Shown piece by piece: positions 1-9,949 of a stretch of DNA of 64,000 nucleotides. Each line of letters opens with the position of its first letter. The stretch's first letter is position 1. Below the pieces are notes generated by a model. It had not been told where the DNA came from, ran no database searches, and was given only the letters and a program-made list of their open reading frames with translations. This DNA comes from Bombyx mori. Lineage: Eukaryota; Arthropoda; Insecta; Lepidoptera; Bombycidae. The stretch is from positions 7,874,001 through 7,938,000 of the forward strand of contig NC_085109.1 in assembly GCF_030269925.1 (NCBI RefSeq). Reading direction: 5' to 3'. The translations under genes and the position numbers were made by a program.

Positions 1-3000
1 TCACTCCGCCGGTAATCAATGGCGTATATAAGTAGAATAAAGCCCCTATCCGTAACGATAGGATTTTTTAACGCTTACGGTCTCGCAAATCAGCGTGATC
101 AGGTTTCTGACTTTTTGCGTGACCATCAAATTGATATCTTTTTAGTGCAGGAGACCCTACTTAAGCCCGCGCGCCGTGACCCTAAAATCGCGAACTATAA
201 CATGGTCAGGAACGACAGGCTCTCTGCTCGTGGTGGTGGTACCGTCATTTACTATAGAAGAGCCCTGCATTGCGTCCCACTCGATCCTCCCGCGCTCGCT
301 AATATCGAAGCATCAGTGTGCCGAATCTCACTGACGGGACACGCGCCGATCGTTATCGCGTCCGTTTATCTTCCACCGGATAAGATCGTTCTAAGCAGTG
401 ATATCGAGGCGCTGCTCGGCATGGGGAGCTCTGTCATTCTGGCGGGCGACCTAAATTGTAAACACATTAGGTGGAACTCACACACCACAACCCCGAATGG
501 CAGGCGGCTTGACGCGTTAGTCGATAATCTCGCCTTCGATATCGTCGCTCCGCTAATCCCGACTCACTACCCGCTAAATATCGCGCATCGCCCGGATATA
601 CTCGACATAGCGTTATTAAAAAACGTAACTCTGCGCTTACACTCGATCGAAGTAGTTTCAGAGTTAGATTCAGACCACCGTCCCGTCGTTATGAAGCTCG
701 GTCGCGCTCCCGATTCCGTTCCCGTCACGAGGACTGTGGTGGATTGGCACACGCTGGGCATCAGCCTGGCTGAATCTGATCCACCATCGCTACCGCTTAG
801 CCCGGACTCTACCCCGTCTCCCCAGGATACCGCTGAAGCCATAGACATCTTAACGTCACACATCACCTCGACATTAGATAGGTCATCGAAACAAGTTGTA
901 GCGGAGGACTTCCTTCACCGCTTCAAATTGTCCGACGATATTAGGGAACTCCTTAGAGCTAAGAACGCCTCGATACGCGCCTACGACAGGTATCCTACCG
1001 CGGAAAATCGTATTCGAATGCGTGCCCTACAACGCGACGTAAAGTCTCGCATCGCCGAAGCCCGAGATGACAGATGGTCTGATTTCTTAGAAGGACTCGC
1101 GCCCTCCCAAAGGTCTTACTACCGCTTAGCTCGTACTCTCAAATCGGATACGGTAGTAACTATGCCCCCCCTCGTAGGCCCCTCAGGCCGACTCACGGCG
1201 TTCGATGATGACGAAAAAGCAGAGCTGCTGGCCGATACATTGCAAACCCAGTGCACGCCCAGCACTCAATCCGTGGACCCTGTGCATGTAGAATTAGTAG
1301 ACAGTGAGGTAGAACGCAGAGCCTCCTTGCCACCCTCTGATGTGTTACCACCCGTCACCCCGATGGAAGTTAAAGACTTGATCGAAGACCTACGTCCTCG
1401 CAAGGCTCCCGGTTCCGACGGTATATCCAACCGCGTTATTAAACTTCTACCCGTCCAACTCATCGTGATGTTGGCATCTATTTTCAATGCCGCTATGGCG
1501 AACTGTATCTTTCCCGCGGTGTGGAAAGAAGCGGACGTTATCGGCATACATAAACCCGGTAAACCAAAAAATCATCCGACGAGCTACCGCCCGATTAGCC
1601 TCCTCATGTCTCTAGGCAAACTGTATGAGCGTCTGCTCTACAAACGCCTCAGAGACTTCGTCTCATCCAAGGGCATTCTCATCGATGAACAATTCGGATT
1701 CCGTACAAATCACTCATGCGTTCAACAGGTGCACCGCCTCACGGAGCACATTCTTGTGGGGCTTAATCGACCAAAACCGTTATACACGGGAGCTCTCTTC
1801 TTCGACGTCGCAAAAGCGTTCGACAAAGTCTGGCACAACGGTTTGATTTTCAAACTATTCAACATGGGTGTGCCGGATAGTCTCGTGCTCATCATACGGG
1901 ACTTCTTGTCGAACCGCTCTTTTCGATATCGAGTCGAGGGAACCCGCTCCTCCCCACGACCTCTCACAGCTGGAGTCCCGCAAGGCTCTGTCCTCTCACC
2001 CCTCCTATTTAGCTTATTCGTTAACGATATTCCCCGGTCGCCGCCGACCCATTTAGCTTTATTCGCCGACGACACGACTGTTTACTATTCCAGTAGAAAC
2101 AAGTCCCTAATCGCGAAGAAGCTTCAGAGCGCAGCCCTAGCCCTAGGACAGTGGTTCCGAAAATGGCGCATAGACATCAACCCAGCGAAAAGTACTGCGG
2201 TGCTCTTTCAGAGGGGAAGCTCCACACGGATTTCCTCCCGTATTAGGAGGAGGAATCTCACACCCCCGATTACTCTCTTTAGTCAATCCATACCCTGGGC
2301 CAGGAAGGTCAAGTACCTGGGCGTTACCCTGGATGCATCGATGACATTCCGCCCGCATATAAAATCAGTCCGTGACCGTGCCGCGTTTATTCTCGGTAGA
2401 CTCTACCCCATGATTTGTAAGCGGAGTAAAATGTCCCTTCGGAACAAGGTGACACTTTACAAAACTTGCATAAGGCCCGTCATGACTTACGCGAGTGTGG
2501 TGTTCGCTCACGCGGCCCGCACGCACATAGACACCCTTCAATCTCTACAATCCCGCTTTTGCAGGTTAGCCGTCGGAGCTCCGTGGTTCGTGAGGAACGT
2601 TGACCTACACGACGACCTGGGCCTCGAATCTATACAGAAATACATGAAGTCAGCGTCGGAACGGTACTTCGATAAGGCTATGCGTCATGATAATCGCCTT
2701 ATCGTAGCCGCCGCTGACTACTCCCCGAATCCTGATCATGCAGGAGCCAGTCACCGTCGACGCCCTAGACACGTCCTTACGGATCCATCAGATCCAATAA
2801 CCTTCGCACTAGACGCCTTCAGCTCTAGGAGCAGGCTTAGGGACCTCGGTAACCGTACTCGTCGAACTCGACAAAGAGTTCGCCGTGCAACCTAACCCAT
2901 GAATAAGCTCGCTGAGTTTCTCGCCGGATCTTCTCAGCGGGTCGCGATTCCGATCCGGTAGTAGATTCATTCGCGAAGCAGCTGCTCTTGAGCTGTTAGG

Positions 3001-3150
3001 TCTCCTTCGGAGGCGCTCGGGTAGCTGTTAGCAAATCCCACCCCTCCTGGCTGAGCCTTTGCTCGCCCACCTGTCCTGGTGAAACTGGAAAGGCCTCCGG
3101 GCCACCAGTAATCCTTCAATCATAAAAAAAAAAAAAAAAAAAAAAAAAAA
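1..3150 (+). mobile_element. Jockey-like non-LTR retrotransposon, 3' part
   Basis: The stretch holds ORF2 (19-2895), a 3' UTR (2896-3122) and a pure A tract (about 3123-3150), which is the 3' half of an autonomous LINE. ORF1 and the 5' UTR would lie before position 1. An in-frame TAA at 13-15 just upstream of the ATG fits a short gap between the two ORFs. The 3' UTR carries GAGTTTCTCGCCGGATCTTC and related words that recur in the LINE tails at 3663, 23872, 24575 and 56600, and its last 100 bases recur inverted at 28383-28483. The element may sit in a large intron of the transporter gene downstream, but that is inference. Confidence 0.9.
19..2895 (+). CDS. Jockey-like ORF2: AP endonuclease plus reverse transcriptase
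   Basis: This 958-residue protein nicks target DNA and copies its own RNA onto the nick (target-primed reverse transcription). An N-terminal APE-type endonuclease covers about residues 10-225, with QETLL near 45, GDLN near 142 and SDHRP near 219. The reverse transcriptase covers about 440-770: KAPGSDG near 462, YRPISLL, FDVAKAFDKVWH, GVPQGSVLSP near 652, and catalytic FADD at about 682-685, followed by INPAKS and KYLGVTLD. No stop or frameshift interrupts it and all catalytic motifs look intact, so this copy is young. The start is the first ATG after an in-frame TAA. The order of domains and the motif wording fit the jockey clade. There is no C-terminal zinc finger of the R1 type, unlike the element at 61011. 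Confidence 0.93.
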   Translation: MAYISRIKPLSVTIGFFNAYGLANQRDQVSDFLRDHQIDIFLVQETLLKPARRDPKIANYNMVRNDRLSARGGGTVIYYRRALHCVPLDPPALANIEASVCRISLTGHAPIVIASVYLPPDKIVLSSDIEALLGMGSSVILAGDLNCKHIRWNSHTTTPNGRRLDALVDNLAFDIVAPLIPTHYPLNIAHRPDILDIALLKNVTLRLHSIEVVSELDSDHRPVVMKLGRAPDSVPVTRTVVDWHTLGISLAESDPPSLPLSPDSTPSPQDTAEAIDILTSHITSTLDRSSKQVVAEDFLHRFKLSDDIRELLRAKNASIRAYDRYPTAENRIRMRALQRDVKSRIAEARDDRWSDFLEGLAPSQRSYYRLARTLKSDTVVTMPPLVGPSGRLTAFDDDEKAELLADTLQTQCTPSTQSVDPVHVELVDSEVERRASLPPSDVLPPVTPMEVKDLIEDLRPRKAPGSDGISNRVIKLLPVQLIVMLASIFNAAMANCIFPAVWKEADVIGIHKPGKPKNHPTSYRPISLLMSLGKLYERLLYKRLRDFVSSKGILIDEQFGFRTNHSCVQQVHRLTEHILVGLNRPKPLYTGALFFDVAKAFDKVWHNGLIFKLFNMGVPDSLVLIIRDFLSNRSFRYRVEGTRSSPRPLTAGVPQGSVLSPLLFSLFVNDIPRSPPTHLALFADDTTVYYSSRNKSLIAKKLQSAALALGQWFRKWRIDINPAKSTAVLFQRGSSTRISSRIRRRNLTPPITLFSQSIPWARKVKYLGVTLDASMTFRPHIKSVRDRAAFILGRLYPMICKRSKMSLRNKVTLYKTCIRPVMTYASVVFAHAARTHIDTLQSLQSRFCRLAVGAPWFVRNVDLHDDLGLESIQKYMKSASERYFDKAMRHDNRLIVAAADYSPNPDHAGASHRRRPRHVLTDPSDPITFALDAFSSRSRLRDLGNRTRRTRQRVRRAT

Positions 3151-3662
3151 GTTACCGGCTACTTCTAAATCAAAATTAAACAGCAATATAACTACTTCAA
3201 ATTTCACATTCATGGAACTCCAATGTACGAAAATAATGTTGAAAGCTTAAACTTTAAATTAATGTGGTATTTAGGTAAATAAATGAAACCAAACTTTTTC
3301 AGTTATAAGTCAGCAATTTTGATATTCAAATAAATCAATAGATTTATAGAATAGATTACTCAAAATTTATCAACAAAATTATTAGGTAGGTCGGGAAAAA
3401 TATTCTAATTGAAAAAACTATCAGCATCAAGATGTGTTATTTCAGTGAACGGCAAAATAATATTAAATGGTATTTTAAGTTTTGTTATTAATGTCTTTGT
3501 TACACATGAAATGTAATTTTCTAATTTTTTTATTAATAACAGATCAACCGCGTAAAATGACGCAAGACGACACAGGGAAATTAATATAATTAACATCTAC
3601 TTTGCATACAGCGAAAACATGGCTGACTCATCTTACGTTTTTGAGCTCCAGTGCTAGATGCG
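3151..3662. other. AT-rich stretch without recognisable feature
   Basis: It follows the LINE poly(A). No long ORF, repeat or exon could be recognised. Confidence 0.5.
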
Positions 3663-3990
3663 ACGCGATTACTCCACTTTTTTTCTTTTTTTTCCTACCT
3701 ATGCTGATAGCCTTGAGAGGCTATTTCAGCGGAACCTTAACTAGTAGGTGAGCTCACGGGGCTCAAACCTGACGACGTTGCTAACACGAACCCTAGCAAG
3801 AGCCGTGCTTCGCAGAATCTACCTCCGGATCGGAAACGCGACCCACTGAGAAGATCCGACGAGAAACTCAGTGGGCTGTGTCTGATGGTTAATTTACTCG
3901 TCAAGCCCTTCGTCGCAAGACGACGTTCGACGAGAACGGTGACCGGTGCTTGAGGTACCGTTAGTGGATCGGGAGGTTGCTCCACTGGCG
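3663..3990 (-). mobile_element. 5'-truncated jockey-related LINE tail
   Basis: Read on the minus strand it carries the end of a coding region and a 3' UTR with GCCGGATCTTCTCAGTGGGT, ATCCGGAGGTAGATTCTGCG and GGCTATCAGCATAGG, ending in a T-rich run (poly(A) on the minus strand). The same 3' UTR recurs at 23872, 24575 and 56600 and is related to that of the element at 1-3150. Confidence 0.75.
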
Positions 3991-4312
3991 AGTCCTATAT
4001 TCAAGGCTGAAGCACTAACAATGTACATATTTCGCAGCTGTTACCGTAATTGGGTTACGTGAAAGTAGAAAATGGGTGAACTTATTTTCTGAATTACCTC
4101 TAAAGCAGGATGCAATGAAATATATTAGACTAAATACACATTCGATGTAATGCGTTTATGAGTTTTAATTTATGAAAAGCACTAAGTACCTCTACTATTA
4201 TTAATTAATTAATAATAATGAAAACTGAGAACAAAACACGCACGGTCATCCGGTCCCAATTTAGAATTCCCTGTGCTAGGTATCAGAGACTGACAAACAT
4301 ACTTATATTATA

Positions 4313-4755
4313 CTAGCGGCCCGCTCCGGCTCCGCTCGGGTCTTTAAGAAAAATTTCAACGATATTTGATGTTGTTGTATTTTTTAAATAAATGAACACT
4401 TATTGCGGCAAAACTATAATAGTTAGACATATGCTGTCGCGACATTTTTTGTAAATAATAATGTGTTCTATAAAGTCGTAGTGCATTATTTTATTCTATC
4501 ATCAATAGTTTTCGCAGGGCACGCGAAGTAAAGAATATTTTAGGTAATTTTTTTTACACCTTGGGTTACATTATTGAAGTTTTAGTAAGGATCCCTAATT
4601 TTTTTCCAAAAAAGATTATAGCCTATGTCACTCAGGAATAGTGTAGCTTCCAACCAGTAAAAGAATTTTCCAAATCGGTTCAGTAGTTTCGGAGCCTATT
4701 CAACAAAAACACAAACAAACAAATCTTTCCTCTTTAGGTATAATATTAGTATAGA
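4313..4755 (-). mobile_element. Non-autonomous Helitron-like element, family C
   Basis: On the minus strand it starts TCTATACTAATATTA and ends CTAG followed by T, with a CCGAG/CTCGG-type GC-rich stretch just before the end. These are the ends expected of Helitrons (5' TC, 3' CTRR, insertion between A and T). Family C copies also lie at 19694 and 55160. This copy is longer and more diverged. No Rep/helicase is encoded. The 320 bases before it (3991-4312) hold nothing recognisable. Confidence 0.65.
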
Positions 4756-4799
4756 GATACGTTTAAATATTTACATATATAGGTAGTAAACACCCATAC

Positions 4800-4925
4800 A
4801 AAGAGCAAGCAAATCTGTTCATCACACAATGTTGGCTCAATGTAGGGATCAAACCTACGACCCTTCGGGCAATAGTCAGGGACGCTAACTCCTACACCAC
4901 CGAATCAATTAACTTATTGATTTTC
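4800..4925 (-). repeat. tRNA-like SINE fragment
   Basis: On the minus strand GGTGGTGTAGGAGTTAGCGT resembles a pol III A box region and GGTTTGATCCC a B box, spaced as in a tRNA. It lacks a clear cloverleaf and 3' maturation context, so it reads as a tRNA-derived SINE head rather than a tRNA gene. It differs from the Bm1 head. Confidence 0.45.
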
Positions 4926-5020
4926 AACGATCATATCTGGTGTTATCAGTCCTTCCGTGTAATACGGGCTATACAAAGGAGAATTCGTAGCGTCATAGTA
5001 TTATGAATTGAACCACATTA

Positions 5021-5036
5021 TACACACACACACACA
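5021..5036. repeat. (CA)n microsatellite
   Basis: An uninterrupted run of about seven CA units lies here in otherwise plain AT-rich DNA. Confidence 0.9.
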
Positions 5037-5207
5037 TTTGGAATGATTTGTAATAAAGATACGTATTTTGCTTACTGAATGAAAGAATCCTTCATTTATT
5101 TTAACGATATTTTGGTGTTTCGTCGCTTTTCTTGTTTGAAATAAACATTAGCATAAACAAACATTATATATACGCATATGTTAAGTACCTAATATCACTA
5201 TAACACT

Positions 5208-5325
5208 ACACCCTACCAAGGTTCATCTCTGCACTCCCCTAAGGTAAATTGTCAGAGAATGCCTATGGCATTAAGTCCGCCTTTACACTGTCTAGTATCT
5301 AAAGTTATAAATAAATAAATAAATT
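5208..5325 (+). mobile_element. LINE 3'-tail remnant
   Basis: The words GCCTATGGCATTAAGTCCGC and a terminal (AAATA)n run are typical of the 3' ends of some lepidopteran LINEs. There is no coding remnant. The family is not assigned. Confidence 0.45.
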
Positions 5326-5492
5326 AGCTTCGTAAAGAGCCAAATAATTTGTTACATGATTTCAGAAATAACGCTATCGAAAATACCACAGATGACTAAC
5401 CGACCGAACAAAAATCAACCATATTGACTTCACTTAAATGACTTTTTTGTCATTCTAGACCGGCAATTAATAAATTTGAATTTATGGTACAG

Positions 5493-8400
5493 TGTGGGCC
5501 GGAGCTATTTGCGTGGGAGTGTCCCGTGCTGCCGGTGCTCTTGTAGCGGGACGGAGACGGTCACCAAGGCTCGTGGCTTTACTCGGGGGCTTACTGCTGC
5601 CTTTGGCCTGCCTCTTCACATCCTTCGCGACACAGCTACATCAAACGTTACTAAGCTACGGTAAGAAAATAACTTTAATTTAATCATAAACAAAACATAA
5701 CATATTACTGGTGGTAGGACCTCCTGTGAGTCCACACGGGTAGGTACCACCATCTTTCCTATTTCTGCCGTGAAGCAGTAGTGCGTTTCGGTTTGAAGGG
5801 TGGGGCAGCCGTTGTAACTATACTGAGAACCGTAGAACTTATATCTCAAGGTGGGTGGCGCATTTACGTTGTAGATGTCTATGGGCTACAGTAACCACTT
5901 ACCCACCTGGTGTGGTAAGTGGTTACCTAAACACCTAAACACCAGGTGGGCTGTGAGCTCGTCCACCCTACTAACCTAGGCAATAAAAAAAGTCCTATAA
6001 TTATCAGACAAAAGCATTTCTTAATTGACAGCACCGCGACGTAGGTACCCGGTAATCCTTTGGAGGGATGCCTGCGAAGACGGATTTCTTACGAGATAAT
6101 ACGAATTACTTACGGAAATGTAATTGCAAATAAAGCGCTTTAAGGTTTCTGTGTACTTTTCGTTATTATGAAATACTCTGAAACAGATTATCGGAAACTC
6201 TTGATTTATTTATTCTACAGAAGAAATTACGTCATCATCGTCATCATTAGCCTGTACCAGTCCACTGCTGGACATAAGTCTCTTCAATTACACGTCACTG
6301 ACCACGATCCTTATAAGAAAAAAATACGACCTCATGTACACAATACACTGAATTCAAAAGTGTAACTAAAAACTTCGAGCGCTAGAACTACAAACAAAAA
6401 CTAGGAACTCTAAAAAATTAAGAAATTTTAAATAACACTGCTTTTTGAAGACAGAAAAGTTCGTTGTACCGAATCTGTTACACTTTGATCAACAACGTCT
6501 CAAATATTCACTGAATAATCAATTAGCTTAGTTAAACTATTATTATATGTCGGTTTGAAATTGTGCTCCACACGCAACGTCTGAACAGATCTTAGGTTAG
6601 AGCTCAGTAATGTAGACCTTATTTAAAATATTGTACAATTTTTGTGTAGCGAAGTACATATTCATATTGGAAAAGATCAAGCACTAGGTTTCTTCTCAGT
6701 GGCAACGCTATATCCCGAATACTTGCATAGAAAACGCTTTGACTTTAAATTTTTTGTTTATTGCTTAGATGGGTGGACGAGCTCACAGCCCACCTGGTCT
6801 TTAGTGGTTACTGGAACCCATAGACATCTACAACGTAAATGCGCTACCCAACTTGAGATATAAATTCTAAGGTCTCAGTATAGTTACAACGGCTGCTCCA
6901 CCCTTCAAACCGAAACGCATTACTGCTTCACGGCAGAAATAGGCAGGGTGGTGGTACCTACCCGAGCGGACTCACAAAAGGTCCTACCACCAGTAAAGCT
7001 ACCAGTAATTTATCAATCGATCAAAATTAATTGAGTAAACTAAATCCTCAGGGGTTGTACTTGGTATTGGATGCGGCTTAGTAAGAGAAGCAGCAGGCCT
7101 AGTACTTGGAGCATATTTTCGTAGAAGAAGACAATTTGTAGAACTAGTGGCTCATGCTGGCGGTGGTGTAGGCATTGCTCTGTTTAGCGTTGCATACAAA
7201 GAAGCAGTTGGGTGAGTCACTAATATATTTTTAAATGTATTATATTATCACATATACTATATTTGGTGATTATCCTAATTTAATTGTAATGTGTAGTCTC
7301 AAATTCAAAATATGTTCCAAACAAGGTATTACAAACATACAGAAGCATAAGTTATTTTGACTTCAAGCATCGCACTACCTTGGAACAGCTGACAGGGATC
7401 CGGAATAAGCACGGCTTCACGGTTGTGGTAGTTGAACCCGGTGTAGTCTTACTATGATTCGTTATGTAACAGAAAACAACTTTCAGGATTACATTGCCAA
7501 AGTCACCACAGTGTGAAGTTAACTTATTAAGAAGGCAAAGAGATCTCTATCTGATCTATTCATATAATTTATTAACAACTAGCTGACCCGGCAGACTTCG
7601 TAGTGCCTCAATCGATAAATGAAAGACCTAAACTTTTGTATAAAATAATCTTAAAACAAACAAAAGCAATCCGTCCGACCGGGGACACATCAAAGGAAAA
7701 ACAAAATTGTAATTTTTATTTAATTCCGAGCATTTTCATATTTATCTATCTTTTAAACCTTCTCTGGACTTCCACAAATAATTCAAGACCAAAATTAGCC
7801 AAATCGGTCCAGCCGTTCTCGAGTTTTAGCGAGACTAACAAACAGCAATTCATTTTTATATATATCGATTAACAATTGTTTCAGAAAGCTTGGTTGGCGA
7901 TTAGGATTGCAAGCGGTCACGGGAGTTTTAGTCTTGGCATTTTTTCTAAGTGCTGTTTACCGCAGTGCCTCTTTATACCATCCTCAACGCAGAGCTATAT
8001 TACATTTAAAAAATCAACGTCGAAAGGTACATACAGTTTTCATTTAAAACAATTCCTCAAATTTCACGTAGCAGAGTAATGACTCGACAAAGAAATGAAA
8101 ATTTTAATTAAGACGCTAAAATCCCCATCATCTTTACTTCAAATTAACGCCGAATCGCAAGTAATTTAAAGTCAACGTTATTTAGGACGGATTATAAATG
8201 AATGTTTTTTTCATTAAGGTGAAGGAAAAAAAGGGTATAAAACGACCTCCACTTATTGATCTAAGCCCACTTCAATCTCGACCCGCGAAAGTTTTGTTGT
8301 TGGCCGCCGGATTAGCGGCTTTCGGACTTTATACCCCAGTATTTTTTCTGGTAAGTTTAATTGAGGAAGTTCAGAATAACTCTCCGTTTTCGCTGATTAA

Positions 8401-9738
8401 AATCTTCGAACGCTTTTCGCAGGCTTTACAGGGATTTCAGGAGGGCTTAGAGGAAAGTGCTTTGGTGTTGCTGCAGACGTTTTTGGGATTCGCAGCGGTG
8501 CTCGGGTGTGCAGGCTTTGGACTCGTTCTTGTACGACCCTCAGCGCAATGTCTGGTCTCTAAGCAGTACTTATGTCAAACAGCGATGCTCGGTATAGGTA
8601 TGCTCGTAAACAAATTTTTTTATGGTATTTTAATACGCTTTTATTAGCTTCAGACGTATGTATGTTAGTATGTTAGTACTCGTATGTAAGGGAATCTTTG
8701 AACATGATTTTGACCCCCTTCAAAACGTCGGATTAGCTCGAAATTCGGTATACTTATTAAGGACCGATGACAATATAATAAAAAAAAAAAAAAGAAAAAA
8801 CAATTTATTACGCGTTTTTACAATAAAATCATTTTTCTTAAACTTTTTTTAATTCAAATTTATTAAAATTTATTTTCTATTTTTTAGTTGGATTTTCTAT
8901 AAAAGCGTATTTTGTAAATTTTTTTAAACTATAATATTATTTATTATCGCATAATACTTACACGTCTCTCTGTCACAGGCATCTCAATGCTCGCTCTGAG
9001 CAGCGTCGAAGGTTATCATGGCTATGTCCTTTTCGCGTGGATGTACGGGCTATGTCTCGGTGGATATCTGTATTCTCTCAAAATGCTGACAATGGAAAGG
9101 GTTCGTGGTCGACACTTCACTAAAGTTTGGGGTGAGGAACTTCTTTGAGAATAAAAAAAAAAGTATGCGGCTATTTAGAGCTAACCGTAAATTCATTTTT
9201 AGGTTACGTTCAAGGAGCCGAAGCAATCCCTGTTATAGTAGGCGTTCCCGTAACAGGCTACATAAACCAGCAAGCTCCCAGGGCGGGATTCTATTTTTCG
9301 ACGGCGGCAACATTGGCGGGCGCGTTCCTTTTGTTTTTCGTTGGATTTTCGAAACGCGAGCCGGAACCACCTCCGCCCGCTGCCGCTCCCTCCATATCGG
9401 AGTCCTGTCGGTGTACGAGTCCCCTGCGGTGCGGGGCAGGGGGCGCGTGGTGCGCGTGCGGTGCTGGAGGCGCGGCCGCATACTGTGCGTGGCCGGGACC
9501 AGCGTGCGGTGCGCGGCTACCCAAATCATTGTCGTACGCAGCACCTTTGGACAGGGCATGTTGCTCGGCTACGCACTGCCCGGACTGTTACCGTCAAACG
9601 GTGCCATTGCGTTCATCCCGCAGCGTCCCAGAGGGCCTGGCGACGCGCACATCATCGTGGGGTCGCGCCGGCTCATGTCGCGGTGCGTGCCGGCGACGTG
9701 AACATCATCTCATAGAACAAATCACTACATCTGTTTGA
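5493..9738 (+). CDS. Monocarboxylate-transporter-like MFS protein (MCT/SLC16), seven exons, N-terminus missing
   Basis: Exons 5493-5660, 7052-7211, 7885-8026, 8219-8350, 8423-8597, 8979-9131 and 9203-9738 all have AG/GT borders and compatible phases. Together with one base from a missing upstream exon they give 488 residues ending at TGA 9736-9738. MCT-type carriers move monocarboxylates or related solutes, usually with protons, across the plasma membrane; the substrate here is unknown. The first exon gives TM2-3 (WAGAICVGVS, LFTSFATQLHQ). The next two give TM4-6 with the family motif YFRRRRQ...AHAGGGVG, then GWRLGLQAVTG. A charged loop (KEKKGIKRPP) precedes TM7-12, including LLQTFLGFAAVLGCAGFG and IPVIVGVPVTGYI. 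The [DE]G[GS]WGW motif of TM1 should be in the exon not found. After TM12 comes a GC-rich tail with proline runs and at least 11 cysteines. Introns hold two SINEs, a Helitron and another repeat. The family call is strong; orthology is open. Confidence 0.87.
5704..5989 (+). repeat. Bm1-type SINE, 5'-truncated
   Basis: It runs from ACTGGTGGTAGGACCTC through GCGTTTCGGTTTGAAGGGTG to GCAATAAAAAAA. It lies in transporter intron 1 in the sense direction. Near 5893-5925 a piece of the SINE is duplicated in inverted form (GTAACCACTTA ... TAAGTGGTTAC), which is not seen in the other copies. Confidence 0.92.
6751..7003 (-). repeat. Bm1-type SINE, 5'-truncated
   Basis: It is the reverse complement of the Bm1 tail, from the T run before GCTTAGATGGGTGGACG to CCTACCACCAGT. 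It lies in transporter intron 1, antisense, and forms an inverted pair with the copy at 5704. It ends 48 bases before exon 7052. Confidence 0.92.
7579..7868 (-). mobile_element. Non-autonomous Helitron-like element, family A
   Basis: On the plus strand it begins at CTAGCTGACCCGGCAGACTT and ends at CAATTCATTTTTATATATAT; canonical orientation is minus, with TC at the 5' end and CTAG|T at the 3' end. A GGCACT/AGTCTGCC near-hairpin precedes the CTAG. It fills most of transporter intron 2, and its 5' end lies 16 bases before exon 7885. Other copies are at 18975, 23241 and 29131. Confidence 0.72.
8625..8790 (+). repeat. Interspersed repeat, unnamed family D
   Basis: It shares TTTTATATTAGCTTCA-like words, a (GTAT)n-like run, GATTTTGACCC and AGGACCGATGACAATA with 49230-49372, and ends in an A tract. 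It lies in transporter intron 5. No coding potential is seen and the class is unknown. Confidence 0.6.
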
Positions 9739-9943
9739 ATGACGTATACAAATTTTCGAATTTATCGTTCGACCCAATCATTTAACGTGACGCGGACGTC
9801 TGGACATGACCATACTGCATTACAAAAAATATATTTTTTCAAGCATCACAGATGTAGTTCAAATATAGTTTATTGTTTTGTAGAATATTATTTTTTGGGA
9901 TCAGTGTTGTTTTATTCTGGAGTTTATAAAGGACATTCATTAA

Positions 9944-9949
9944 AATAAA
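9944..9949 (+). promoter_or_regulatory. AATAAA polyadenylation signal candidate
   Basis: This AATAAA lies about 205 bases after the transporter stop codon. A second one is at 10205-10210. Either could end the mRNA; the choice cannot be read from sequence. Confidence 0.45.

Noticed and set aside
9105..9715. Overlapping ORFs of 108-198 codons over the last transporter exon
   Set aside because: They are shadow frames caused by high GC content. Only the frame joined from exon 8979-9131 continues the membrane protein.
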